From: Bacteroidales bacterium
GTDB taxonomy: Bacteria > Bacteroidota > Bacteroidia > Bacteroidales > WCHB1-69
Assembly: GCA_017554325.1 (NCBI GenBank)
Contig: JAFZIP010000006.1
Location: 62,001 to 126,000 of the forward strand
DNA: 64,000 nucleotides
Reading direction: 5' to 3'
How positions within the stretch are numbered: position 1 is the first letter of the stretch; the number at the start of each line of letters is the position of its first letter. Shown piece by piece: positions 1 through 9,300 of the stretch. Below the pieces are notes generated by a model that was not told where the DNA came from, did no database searches, and was given only the letters and a program-made list of their open reading frames with translations. Made by a program: the position numbers and the translations under genes.

Positions 1-929
1 ACCCCAAGTATCTGAAGCGCGGAGCCATTCCGGCGTTTGAGATGATCAAGAACTCCGTCACCATCCACCGCGGGTGCTTCGGCGGGTGCAGTTTCTGCGC
101 CATCGCCGCGCACCAGGGCAAGCAGATTGCCTCGCGGTCAAACGACTCAATCATGGCGGAGGTGCGCGATTTGGTGCACAGAGACTATTTCAAGGGGCAC
201 ATCAGCGATTTGGGCGGCCCGTCGGCCAACATGTTCCGACTGGGCGGCAAGGATTTGGAGAAGTGCAAGCACTGTCCGCGCCCCTCGTGCCTAACTCCGA
301 AAATATGCCCCAATTTGAGACTTGACCACAAACCCATCACGGAGTTGTACCGCCAAGTGGATAGTCTGCCGGAGGTGAAGCATGTCACCATCGGCAGCGG
401 CATCCGTTATGAGATGTTGCTGGCCGAGAACCGTGAGATGGACCTAAAGTACGGGTTGAGTGAATATTTGCATCAGATTGTAAACAAGCATGTTTCAGGA
501 AGACTGAAAGTGGCACCGGAGCACACCGACCCCGAGGTGTTGCGGCTGATGCGCAAGCCGGGCTTCGACCAGTTCCTTATCTTCTTGGAGAAGTTCAACC
601 GTGAGAACCAGAAGTGTGGCAAGAACCAGCAGCTCATCCCCTACTTCATCTCCTCGCATCCAGGCTGCACCATCGAGAAGATGGCGGGGTTGTGCCAGCT
701 CACGCAGAAACATCGTCTGATCACGGACCAGGTGCAGGACTTCACGCCCACGCCGATGACCTTTGCCACGGCCATGTACTATTTGGGGTACAATCCATAC
801 ACGGGCGAGAAGGTGCACAGCGCTCAATCCGTTCAGGAGCGCCACGACCAGCACATCTTCTTCTTCCCCAGAATCCCGGAGAACCGCAAGCGGATCGCGC
901 AGATTACTTCTGGGAGGAAGAGGAGGTAA
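1..929 (+). CDS. YgiQ-family radical SAM protein, C-terminal part
   Basis: The reading frame is open from base 3, so the start lies outside the window; an internal Met at 42 is not the true start. The visible part opens just before the radical SAM cluster motif CxxxCxxC (RGCFGGCSFCAI), which binds the 4Fe-4S cluster that cleaves S-adenosylmethionine. It continues through a conserved VAPEHTDPEVLRLM segment and ends with a basic tail. This arrangement is that of the UPF0313/YgiQ family, whose substrate is not settled. No partner gene is visible; the next gene lies 210 bp downstream and has its own promoter. Confidence 0.9.
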   Translation, partial: PKYLKRGAIPAFEMIKNSVTIHRGCFGGCSFCAIAAHQGKQIASRSNDSIMAEVRDLVHRDYFKGHISDLGGPSANMFRLGGKDLEKCKHCPRPSCLTPKICPNLRLDHKPITELYRQVDSLPEVKHVTIGSGIRYEMLLAENREMDLKYGLSEYLHQIVNKHVSGRLKVAPEHTDPEVLRLMRKPGFDQFLIFLEKFNRENQKCGKNQQLIPYFISSHPGCTIEKMAGLCQLTQKHRLITDQVQDFTPTPMTFATAMYYLGYNPYTGEKVHSAQSVQERHDQHIFFFPRIPENRKRIAQITSGRKRR

Positions 930-1002
930 GAGACACTTATTTAGTATAAACATTAGTTGAATTATTATTATTTATATCATGCTGAATTGAATATGAAAGT
1001 GC

Positions 1003-1030
1003 TTGATATAAAAATGTTTTTGTATTTTTG
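1003..1030 (+). promoter_or_regulatory. Bacteroidetes-type promoter for the Fic gene
   Basis: TTG at 1003-1005 and TATTTTTG at 1023-1030 fit the TTTG / TAnnTTTG consensus with a 17-bp gap. It lies about 110 bp upstream of the Fic start, leaving a leader made of the 24-bp repeats. Confidence 0.65.
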
Positions 1031-1037
1031 CAGCGTC

Positions 1038-1133
1038 AAAAACTAATAACAGCACAACAATAAAAACTAATAGTAATAAAACAACAAAAACTAACAACAG
1101 TAAAACAAAATAAACTAATAGCAGCAAAATAGT
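1038..1133 (+). repeat. Four degenerate 24-bp direct repeats in the fic leader
   Basis: The A-rich leader of the Fic gene consists of about four copies of a 24-bp unit beginning AAAACTAAYA and continuing with CA/AA-rich sequence (units begin near 1038, 1062, 1086 and 1110). Copies differ at several positions. It lies between the promoter and the start codon, so it would be transcribed. It could be a binding array for a regulator or a product of slippage; sequence alone does not decide. Confidence 0.6.
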
Positions 1134-1139
1134 ATAAAG

Positions 1140-2657
1140 ATGGCAACAATACAAGAGAAATTAGCAGAGTCGCTAGCGGTGCTGAAGGAGTATCAGGATA
1201 CCCATGGTGACAATTTGGTGATTCAAGGAGCGGACACATTAGGAAGAACACATACGGAGAGATTGGTGAACAGCGGGTATCTGCAAATGGTCATCAAGGG
1301 GTGGTATATTCCGTCGTCGCCGGGGAGCGAGGGCGATTCCACAGTGTGGTATGTGTCGTACTGGAGTTTCATTACGGCCTATTTAGATAGTAGGTTCGAT
1401 GGAAAATGGTGTCTTTCGCCGGAACTGTCACTCTATTTCCACAGCGGAAAGACGGTGATTCCCAAGCAATTAATAATACGCAGCGAGTCGGGGACGAACA
1501 ACATTCTTCAACTGCCCTTCGGGACCTCCCTTGTGGACATCAAAGCCTCGCTGCCGCCAGAGGTGGTGCGGGAACCTCGCTATGGGGTACGATTATATTC
1601 AATGGAGTATGCTTTGCTGATGGTAGGGCCGGATTATTATCGACGCGATGCGCTGGAGGCGAGAACCTGCCTAGCCAGTCTGCGGGACATATCGCCGATA
1701 GTGTCGGCAGCTATTGACGGAGGGCACACCACCCGGGCTGGGCGCGTGGCAGGAGCGTTGCGCTCCATCGGCCGGGAGGAGATGGCGGACGAGCTGTTGC
1801 GCATGATGCGCCAAGTGGGACATACTGTGACGGAAGAGAACCCGTTTGAGGAAGATGTGCGATTGGAGACATTTGCGGTATCGCCATACGCATCGCGCAT
1901 CCGACTGATGTGGATGCAGATGAGGGAGGTGGTGCTGGCAAAATTAAAAGTGAAGCCTGTGAAACAGGATGCGGCATCGGTATTGGCGATGATGGACGCG
2001 ACGTATGTGAAAGACAGCTACCACTCCTTGTCGATTGAGGGCTATAAAATTACAGAGGGACTGTTGGAGCGTGTCAGAAGCGGCAACTGGGATCCCGAGA
2101 AAGACGAGGCAGACAAGGAACGCAGGAATGCGTTGGCCGCCCGCGGATATTATCAGGCATACGAGCTACTGAAGCAGGGAGTATCAGACTGCTTTTCCGG
2201 GCAGGCACCCGCACAATTGTACATAAAGGGCCATCAAGACTGGCACTTCCAGCTGTTCGAGCCGTGCATCCGTGCGGGCATCGTGAAAGCATCGGATCTG
2301 GTGGGTTACCGTCGGCATCAGGTCTATATCCGCAACTCGATGCACACACCGTTGAACGCCGATGCTGTATTGGATGCGATAGGTGCTTTGTCGGATTTGA
2401 TGATGGAAGAAGAAAATGCTTTGGTTCGTGCCATTTTAGGACATTTCTTCTTCGTCTATATCCACCCCTACATGGACGGCAACGGCCGCACCGCCCGCTT
2501 TGTAATGAACAGCCAATTAGTGACTGCCGGCTACCATTGGGTGGTGATTCCCGTGGAACGCCGTGAAGAGTACATGGCAGCCTTAGAGCAGGCCAGCGTG
2601 GAGGGAAATATTGAGGGGTTTGTTGGGTTTATCGGGAGGTTGATGTTACAACAATAA
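1140..2657 (+). CDS. Fic-family protein with AbiEi-like N-terminal domain
   Basis: A 505-residue protein. The core motif HPYMDGNGR (about residues 442-450) matches the Fic consensus HPFx(D/E)GNGR, whose His is the catalytic base for transferring AMP (or another nucleotide moiety) to target proteins. A segment SLSIEG (about 296-301) matches the (S/T)xxxE(G/N) inhibitory helix, here N-terminal to the core, as in class II autoinhibited Fic enzymes. The first ~200 residues resemble AbiEi-type transcriptional antitoxin domains (winged-helix beginning, then GWYIP), which is a tentative assignment. The gene sits alone with its own promoter and leader, next to the restriction-like genes. Target and physiological role cannot be read from the sequence. 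Confidence 0.85.
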   Translation: MATIQEKLAESLAVLKEYQDTHGDNLVIQGADTLGRTHTERLVNSGYLQMVIKGWYIPSSPGSEGDSTVWYVSYWSFITAYLDSRFDGKWCLSPELSLYFHSGKTVIPKQLIIRSESGTNNILQLPFGTSLVDIKASLPPEVVREPRYGVRLYSMEYALLMVGPDYYRRDALEARTCLASLRDISPIVSAAIDGGHTTRAGRVAGALRSIGREEMADELLRMMRQVGHTVTEENPFEEDVRLETFAVSPYASRIRLMWMQMREVVLAKLKVKPVKQDAASVLAMMDATYVKDSYHSLSIEGYKITEGLLERVRSGNWDPEKDEADKERRNALAARGYYQAYELLKQGVSDCFSGQAPAQLYIKGHQDWHFQLFEPCIRAGIVKASDLVGYRRHQVYIRNSMHTPLNADAVLDAIGALSDLMMEEENALVRAILGHFFFVYIHPYMDGNGRTARFVMNSQLVTAGYHWVVIPVERREEYMAALEQASVEGNIEGFVGFIGRLMLQQ

Positions 2658-2684
2658 AATCCCAACCCCTACCCAAAATTTTCC

Positions 2685-2692
2685 TATCTTTG
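2685..2692 (+). promoter_or_regulatory. -7 box upstream of the structured RNA and helicase
   Basis: TATCTTTG fits TAnnTTTG. No good -33 TTTG is seen at the right distance, so this rests on the -7 box and its place just ahead of the structured RNA region. Confidence 0.5.
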
Positions 2693-2775
2693 CCGCCCAG
2701 ACAATCGGAATCTTAAACTAAAAACGAATAACATATACGAAACAATAGAAGAATAAAAGATAGATAACATATTAT

Positions 2776-2935
2776 AAAGCGTTTTTGCTTTTCAAGTGGA
2801 CCTGAAATCGCCAAATTTCATCATATTAACCACGCAAGAAAGCGGAACGCTCACGGTATATCCGTGGGCTTTCTTGTTTGTGGTTAAGGTTTTGGCGAAC
2901 CGCAGGTCCAGACAGAGGTTCACGGATTCTTTTTT
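2776..2935 (+). ncRNA. Long structured RNA with possible pseudoknot, upstream of helicase gene
   Basis: The spacer between the Fic and helicase genes folds into a nested hairpin with perfect arms: 2797-2804 with 2903-2910 (8 bp), 2809-2815 with 2891-2897 (7 bp), 2826-2833 with 2880-2887 (8 bp), 2835-2843 with 2868-2876 (9 bp), and an apical 5-bp stem 2852-2856 with 2862-2866. The apical 3' strand ATCCGTG (2860-2866) is also perfectly complementary to CACGGAT (2921-2927), just before a T run (2928-2935), so a pseudoknot or an alternative fold is possible. A small stem AAAGC/GCTTT (2776-2791) precedes it. I cannot match it to a named RNA family. It could be an independent small RNA, a 5' leader of the helicase operon, or a palindromic mobile element. 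Confidence 0.6.
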
Positions 2936-2977
2936 GTGATACTTCGAAAGGCGAAGCGCCTAAAACGCCGAGCCATA

Positions 2978-5900
2978 ATGAGTACCAAATTTTTCAATAA
3001 TATCGAGACGAGGCTGATGGACAAGTTCCACGGCATCGCCTCTGCAATGGCTAACTTTGACATCTTCCATGCCGTGGTTGGCTATTTTCGTTCCAGTGGC
3101 TACTTCAAACTACGAAAGGAGTTGGAGAATGTCAGCGAAATCCGAATCCTCGTCGGAATCAACATAGACAACATGTTCCATCGCTCACAAGCATCTGGAC
3201 GCATGTTCTTCGGTGACCGTGAGGAATCGCTTGAAATGTATTGTCATGACTTTCTGCGTGACGTGCGGCAAGCCGATTACAGCAACGAAGTAGATGAAGG
3301 CATCCGCCAGTTCTGTGAAGATATTGCCACTGGCCGCTTGGAGTTGCGCATTCACCCCACCCGCGACCTCCACGCCAAATTCTACCTATGTTTACCTAAA
3401 CAGCATTCCGAACATAGCGACGGCTGGGTTATTATGGGCAGCAGCAATATTAGTGCCCAAGGTCTTGGAATCAGCGAACCGCCACGCTACGAGCTCAATG
3501 TGGCCATGAAAGATTACGACGATGTGGCCTACTGTGAGCAGCAGTTCCAAGAACTTTGGGAAAATGCCATCCCCGTTACGGCAAAGGACATGAGCCACAT
3601 CATGGAAAATACCCATATAGTCTCGGAAGAGCTACGGCCAACGCCTTATATGCTCTACATGAAAATGCTTATCGACCACTTTGGCAATCAAGTTGAAGAT
3701 GACTTTGTACCACTACTGCCTACTGGATATGATAATTTCACATATCAACGAGATGCCGTGGTGCAAGGTTACGACATTATGATGCGACACGGAGGTTGTT
3801 TCATTGCCGATGTTGTAGGTTTAGGCAAGACCGTAGTCGCAGCCATGATAGCACAGAGGTTCATCGCCGCCAACGGCGATAATACCCGCATTCTCGTTAT
3901 CTTCCCTCCTGCTGTACAATCCAACTGGACCGACACATTCGACGACTTCCATATCAAAAACAAATACAGCCGGTTCATAACCAACGGCAGTCTGGATAAG
4001 ATTATAAACGGTGATGGGTATGATGAAAAAGAATTCTACGACCTTGTCATTGTCGATGAGGCACATAACTTCCGCCACGACAGCACCGGCAGCTATGACC
4101 TGTTGCAGCGTATCACCAAAAGTCCTCGTCTTAACAAAGGCAATGTAAATGGCGGCAAAAGAGTGCTGTTACTCTCTGCAACGCCACTCAACAATACGCC
4201 AGAAGATATCAAAAACCAGCTACTGCTATTCCAAGACACAGCCCGTTGTACCATTGACGGTGTGAGCAATATAGCCGACACTTTTGCTCCTTGGATTAAG
4301 GAATACAAAGGGCTTATGTCGCATCGCGAAAGACTATCGCCCGAAGTACTGGCCGCCACCACTGACAAAATCAACAAAGAGTTGCGCCATACTGTATTGG
4401 AAAAGGTAATGGTACGCCGCACCCGCAGCAACATACAGCATGAGCCTAGATACTCGGGTGAAATTCACTTCCCCAAGCTTCTTGACCCTGAAGACCGGAC
4501 ATACCAGATGACGCCCGATGTGATGTTGCTGTTTGTGGAAACTTACAAAAAGTTGGTGGACACACCCACTGCCAACCTCAAAGCCGTATATCCCGACATG
4601 TTTGACGGAAGCGGTTTGCGCTATGCACGCTATCGGGCAGTAGAATATTGCCCTAAGTACGAAATCTCTTCTGGACAGAAGGCAAAACAACTTGCAGACT
4701 CACTTGCCGGCATCTACCGCACACACATGGTCAAGAGGCTGGAAAGCAGCTTCGATGCGTTCAAGCATTCCCTCCACACACTTCTGAATGCCACCAACGG
4801 TATGATCAAGATGTTTGAGGAGGACAAGGTGATTATTGCACCCGACTTGAATGTCAAAAAACTGCAATCCGACGGCATGGAACTGGATCAAATCATTGAG
4901 CTGGCTCTTGGCAAAGGATATGAGCAGGATAAAATTGTGTTCCAAGCAAACGATTTCCTGCCCGAATTCAAACAAATGCTCGACTACGATGCCAAGTTGC
5001 TGGAAACACTTTGCAACAGTTGGGATAAAGTGAAAGCTGACCCCAAACTTGACCTATTTGTCGATATGCTTCAGGGTGAACTGTTTGACCCCAAACGCAA
5101 CCCAAACGGCAAGCTGGTGGTATTCAGCGAAAGTGTGGATACCGTGAACTATCTGACTTCGATGTTGCAGAAGCGCTTGCAACGCAACGACATTCTCTCT
5201 GTCTGTTCAAGCGATCGCAATCGCAAACGCGAGGACATACGGGCGAATTTTGATGCCAACTACAAAGGCCATCAGCGCAACGACTACAACATCATTGTTA
5301 CCAGCGATGTGTTGGCCGAAGGTATCAACCTGCACAGAGCCAATGTCATCGTCAACTATGACTCACCCTGGAACGCCACCCGACTGATGCAGCGTATCGG
5401 CCGTGTGAATCGTATCGGCTCCACCGCTCCAGCCATCTACAACTATATGTTCTACCCTTCCGACCCAGGCGATGCCATCATCAGCTTGAAAAAGAATTCG
5501 CTTATCAAGTTGCAGAGTTTCCATTCCGCATTAGGCGAGGACACCAAGATTTATTCCCATGATGAAATTGTTCAAGAGTTCAAGTTATTCAACTCAGACG
5601 TAACGGACGATACAGACCTCAATCTTGAGCTTTTGCGCGAGGTGCGTGCCCTGCATGACAGTGATGCCGCGCTCTACCGCCGCATCAAGCAGATTCCATC
5701 CAAAAGCAGCTGTGCAAGAAAAGGTGCAAGGCAGGAACCGACAGTAGGAAAAGGCACTGTCACTTATCTCTCCTCCGAGACCAAGAAAGCATTCTATCTT
5801 GTTGGCGAACATGTGAAGGAGCTTTCGTTCCTTGAGGCTGCCACCATCATGAGGTCTTCTCCTGACGAGAAAAGCTATGCCTTTGGGAGCAGCGAGGAAC

Positions 5901-6298
5901 GGCACTACCGACAAGTCGGCATGGCTATGCAGCAATATAGTGCCGACCAGCAGCGACAGCATCAGGAGGAAAGGCCCAAGATAGGCGGACGCGACAACGA
6001 TGCCAAAAAGGCAGCTGCATTTTTACGAGAGATACGCCCCTCATTGCCCGATGAGGATGCCAAAGCCACCGCCAGCCGATTGAAACTGTTGGTGGAACGC
6101 GGCACCTACAACCAGTTGGCCGACAATCTCAACCGCATGTCGCGCAGCCACAAGAAGAACCCGATGAGCATCATGGCTATTATCGAACGACTTGAAGAAC
6201 TCGACAAGACTTATGGTCACAAGGTTTCTGAAGCATCAACTCCTAATCAAACCGTGGTAACACAAGCCGAGATAATCCTATCCGAGACATTCATCTAA
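2978..6298 (+). CDS. PLD-nuclease / SNF2-type helicase, defence-like
   Basis: About 1,106 residues from the ATG at 2978; a GTG at 2936 is in frame but falls at the end of the structured RNA, so 2978 is preferred. The N-terminus has a phospholipase-D-like nuclease module (HAKFYL near residue 131, then GSSNIS). An SF2/SNF2 helicase follows: Walker A GLGKT near 280, DEAH box near 359-362, SATPLNN motif III, and motif VI RLMQRIGRVNRIG near 800. Such PLD-helicase fusions occur in restriction-like systems and resemble DISARM DrmD in the motor part. The methyltransferase gene follows after 11 bp, implying one operon in which this protein translocates on and probably cuts unmodified DNA. The charged C-terminal ~250 residues match no domain I recognise. 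Confidence 0.85.
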   Translation: MSTKFFNNIETRLMDKFHGIASAMANFDIFHAVVGYFRSSGYFKLRKELENVSEIRILVGINIDNMFHRSQASGRMFFGDREESLEMYCHDFLRDVRQADYSNEVDEGIRQFCEDIATGRLELRIHPTRDLHAKFYLCLPKQHSEHSDGWVIMGSSNISAQGLGISEPPRYELNVAMKDYDDVAYCEQQFQELWENAIPVTAKDMSHIMENTHIVSEELRPTPYMLYMKMLIDHFGNQVEDDFVPLLPTGYDNFTYQRDAVVQGYDIMMRHGGCFIADVVGLGKTVVAAMIAQRFIAANGDNTRILVIFPPAVQSNWTDTFDDFHIKNKYSRFITNGSLDKIINGDGYDEKEFYDLVIVDEAHNFRHDSTGSYDLLQRITKSPRLNKGNVNGGKRVLLLSATPLNNTPEDIKNQLLLFQDTARCTIDGVSNIADTFAPWIKEYKGLMSHRERLSPEVLAATTDKINKELRHTVLEKVMVRRTRSNIQHEPRYSGEIHFPKLLDPEDRTYQMTPDVMLLFVETYKKLVDTPTANLKAVYPDMFDGSGLRYARYRAVEYCPKYEISSGQKAKQLADSLAGIYRTHMVKRLESSFDAFKHSLHTLLNATNGMIKMFEEDKVIIAPDLNVKKLQSDGMELDQIIELALGKGYEQDKIVFQANDFLPEFKQMLDYDAKLLETLCNSWDKVKADPKLDLFVDMLQGELFDPKRNPNGKLVVFSESVDTVNYLTSMLQKRLQRNDILSVCSSDRNRKREDIRANFDANYKGHQRNDYNIIVTSDVLAEGINLHRANVIVNYDSPWNATRLMQRIGRVNRIGSTAPAIYNYMFYPSDPGDAIISLKKNSLIKLQSFHSALGEDTKIYSHDEIVQEFKLFNSDVTDDTDLNLELLREVRALHDSDAALYRRIKQIPSKSSCARKGARQEPTVGKGTVTYLSSETKKAFYLVGEHVKELSFLEAATIMRSSPDEKSYAFGSSEERHYRQVGMAMQQYSADQQRQHQEERPKIGGRDNDAKKAAAFLREIRPSLPDEDAKATASRLKLLVERGTYNQLADNLNRMSRSHKKNPMSIMAIIERLEELDKTYGHKVSEASTPNQTVVTQAEIILSETFI

Positions 6299-6309
6299 AC
6301 CGCAACATC

Positions 6310-9300
6310 ATGAATAGCGAAGAACTGAAACAGATTTTCCAACAGAAATTCGACTACCACATCTTCAGCCGTAAAATAGTTCACGATCTCTTCGGCAATA
6401 ATGATGTTGCCAAAGAACCGGAGCTACTCGACACATCAGCCGAAGGCGACCAGAGCTATTACATAGGTCGCATGACGGACGCCGACGAACGGGAGTTGGG
6501 GTTTTTCTACACTCACATGGCACCGGGATGTGATGTGCGGCGCAAGCGTGTCGGTTTGCGCAAGTTGATTTCCCCCTATCTGAAATACGACGTAGATGCC
6601 GCCATTGCGGTTTTTGATGATGGCCAATTTTGGAGGTTGTCTTATATTTGCGACCTTCAAGGCAGCACCACTTCCGCCAAGCGATACTCGTACGTCATGG
6701 GCTATGTGCATGGCCAATACAAGACTCCCGTGGAACGGCTTACCAAACTGCAACAAAGAGACATTACCCTGTCTTCAATTTTCGAAGCATTCTCTGTTGA
6801 TGCGCTCAGCGATGATTTCTTCAAAGAATATCACCAACATTACGATATGATTGTGGGAAGCTTAGCAGGGCATAGTTTTTCTGCTACCATGCACGATTAT
6901 GTCAAAAAAATGATGGGACGTATTGTGTTCTTGCATTTTTTGCAGAAAAAGGGCTGGCTGTGTGGCGATTCCAATTTCATGCAGAACACTTTCCTGCAAA
7001 GCAAAAGGAAAGACGACTATCTTGAAAGCGTCTTGGAACCGCTCTTCTTCGGAATGCTGAACACCCCACCTGAAGACCGAGAGCAAGCATTTCGCGACAA
7101 TGGCTGGGACATAAAGTTACTCCACCAATGGCAACCTGCCAACCACAATTCCACATCACCTATTTCCCATTACCAATCGAAAGGCATTCCCTACCTCAAT
7201 GGAGGTCTGTTCGAACGGGACGAAATTGACCAGTTGACCATCAAATTGCCCTCGTGGGTTTTTGAGAGCTTGTTCAATTTCCTCGCCTCCTATAATTTCA
7301 CCGTGGATGAGAACGACCCCGACGATGCTGAAATCGGTGTCGATCCAGAGATGTTAGGTAAAATATTCGAAAGCTTGTTGGAAGACAACAAAGCCAAAGG
7401 TGCGTTTTACACTCCGAAGGAGATTGTGTGGTACATGTGCCGGGAGGCGCTAATTGCGTATCTGGACAGCAAAATAACTGACCTCGACGATTCCTTGAAT
7501 GTCTCGGAGAGACATCATCCCAATAACCCCGCACAAGAAAATCGCAGATTTTCGCAGTGTGGGGTACAGGACAACGGGGACGACAGCGTGTCGGAGACAC
7601 GCCACATCCATACAGACATCCGATCCTTCGTGGAACACCACGAATTTCCCGACACTCTGGAACCTTACCGGAAGGACCTTGACCGTGCCCTTCGCGAAGT
7701 AAAGATATGCGACCCGGCTATTGGCTCCGGTGCATTTCCGATGGGATTGCTAAATGAATTGTGGCGATGCAGAGAGGCATTATCAATAAGGAATGGGGAA
7801 GGTGAAATGGGGAATGGAAAGAAAGATGGTTCCATTAGCCGGTTGCAATTGAAGCGTGAAATCATTGAGAACAATGTCTATGGTGTTGATATTGAGAAAG
7901 GAGCCATTGACATTGCGCGGTTGCGATTCTGGTTGAGCATTGTGGTTGATAGCGAGGAGCCCGAGCCGCTGCCCAACTTCGACTACAAGTTCATGCAAGG
8001 CAACAGTTTGATTGAGAGTTTTGAGGGTGTGGATTTGAGCAAGATTTTCAACACGCCGAAAGAGGGCGACCAATTTGCATTGGTTTTTGACGGCGAAAAT
8101 GAGGCATTGGAGTTATTGAAATCCAGTATCCAGAAGTACTTCCGCAACTCCGATCACAAGCAGAAAGCTGCGATGCGCGCCACCATCAACGAGGCGGTCA
8201 AGACATTTATTCATTGCAAAAGCATGGACAATCAAGAGTTGCACCGTCGTTTGGAGGAAATAGACTGCAGCGCCAACCAGGAGTTCTTCCTTTGGCATAT
8301 CTGGTTCAAAGACATTTTCGACAAAGGTGGTTTTGACATTGTGATCGGGAATCCGCCGTATATTCAATTACAAGCTAATGAAGGATTATTAGCCAACTTG
8401 TATTTTCCGCTTAAATTCTCATCATTTGACAGAAGAGGTGATATTTATGAACTATTTTATGAAAAAGGAAACAACATCCTAAATACTGGCGGCATACTGT
8501 GCTACATTACATCAAATGGATGGATGAAATCTCAATACGGAGATAAATTAAGAGCATACCTTGCTAACAACACGAATCCTATCTTATTGGTTGATTTCAA
8601 TCAAATGAGGCTGTTTGAAAATGCCATTGTTGAGACCAACATATTGATATTCAAAAAGGAACAGAATCAATACCAATGCAAAGCCTGTAGTTTCCTAAAT
8701 CAGGACAAAAAAGAAGTACTTAATAATCTTACTCATTCTGTGGAGAAAGAAAGTAGTATTTGTAATTTTTCAGCAACAGGCAGTTGGACCATTGGAGAGC
8801 AGAATGAGCAGTTGGTAAAAAACAAGATAGAATTCAGGGGAATATTAATAGCTAAATGGCCAACAACTATATATAGGGGAATTACAACTGGTTGTAATGC
8901 TGGTTTTATTATTGATGAAAATGTCAAGGAAACAATTTATGAATCTGCTAGTGCTGAGGAGAGGATCTTGCTTGACAACACCATATTCCCAATTCTTCAA
9001 GGTAGAAATTTGAAGAAATACTCATACACATACAACAACAAATATATGATTGTAACACCCAAAGGGTATAATATCAATCGGACACCTGCGCTTAAAGCAT
9101 ATATGATGACTCATTACTATGAGCTTATCTGCAAATCCGGTTCAAACGAATGGTACGAATTGCAAGCAAGCCCAAGTGAGAAAATGCTCGAAAACATGCA
9201 TAAAGAGAAAATATTATGGGGTGAGATTTCTGATAAAGCCAAATTCACATTTGATGATGGGCAATACTTTGCCGAAGCAACAACTTTTATGATGACGACA

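Noticed and set aside
2776-2935. tRNA, SRP RNA or 6S RNA
   Set aside because: No cloverleaf or CCA-like end, no SRP GGAA-type apical loop, and the stems do not show the central bubble of 6S RNA.
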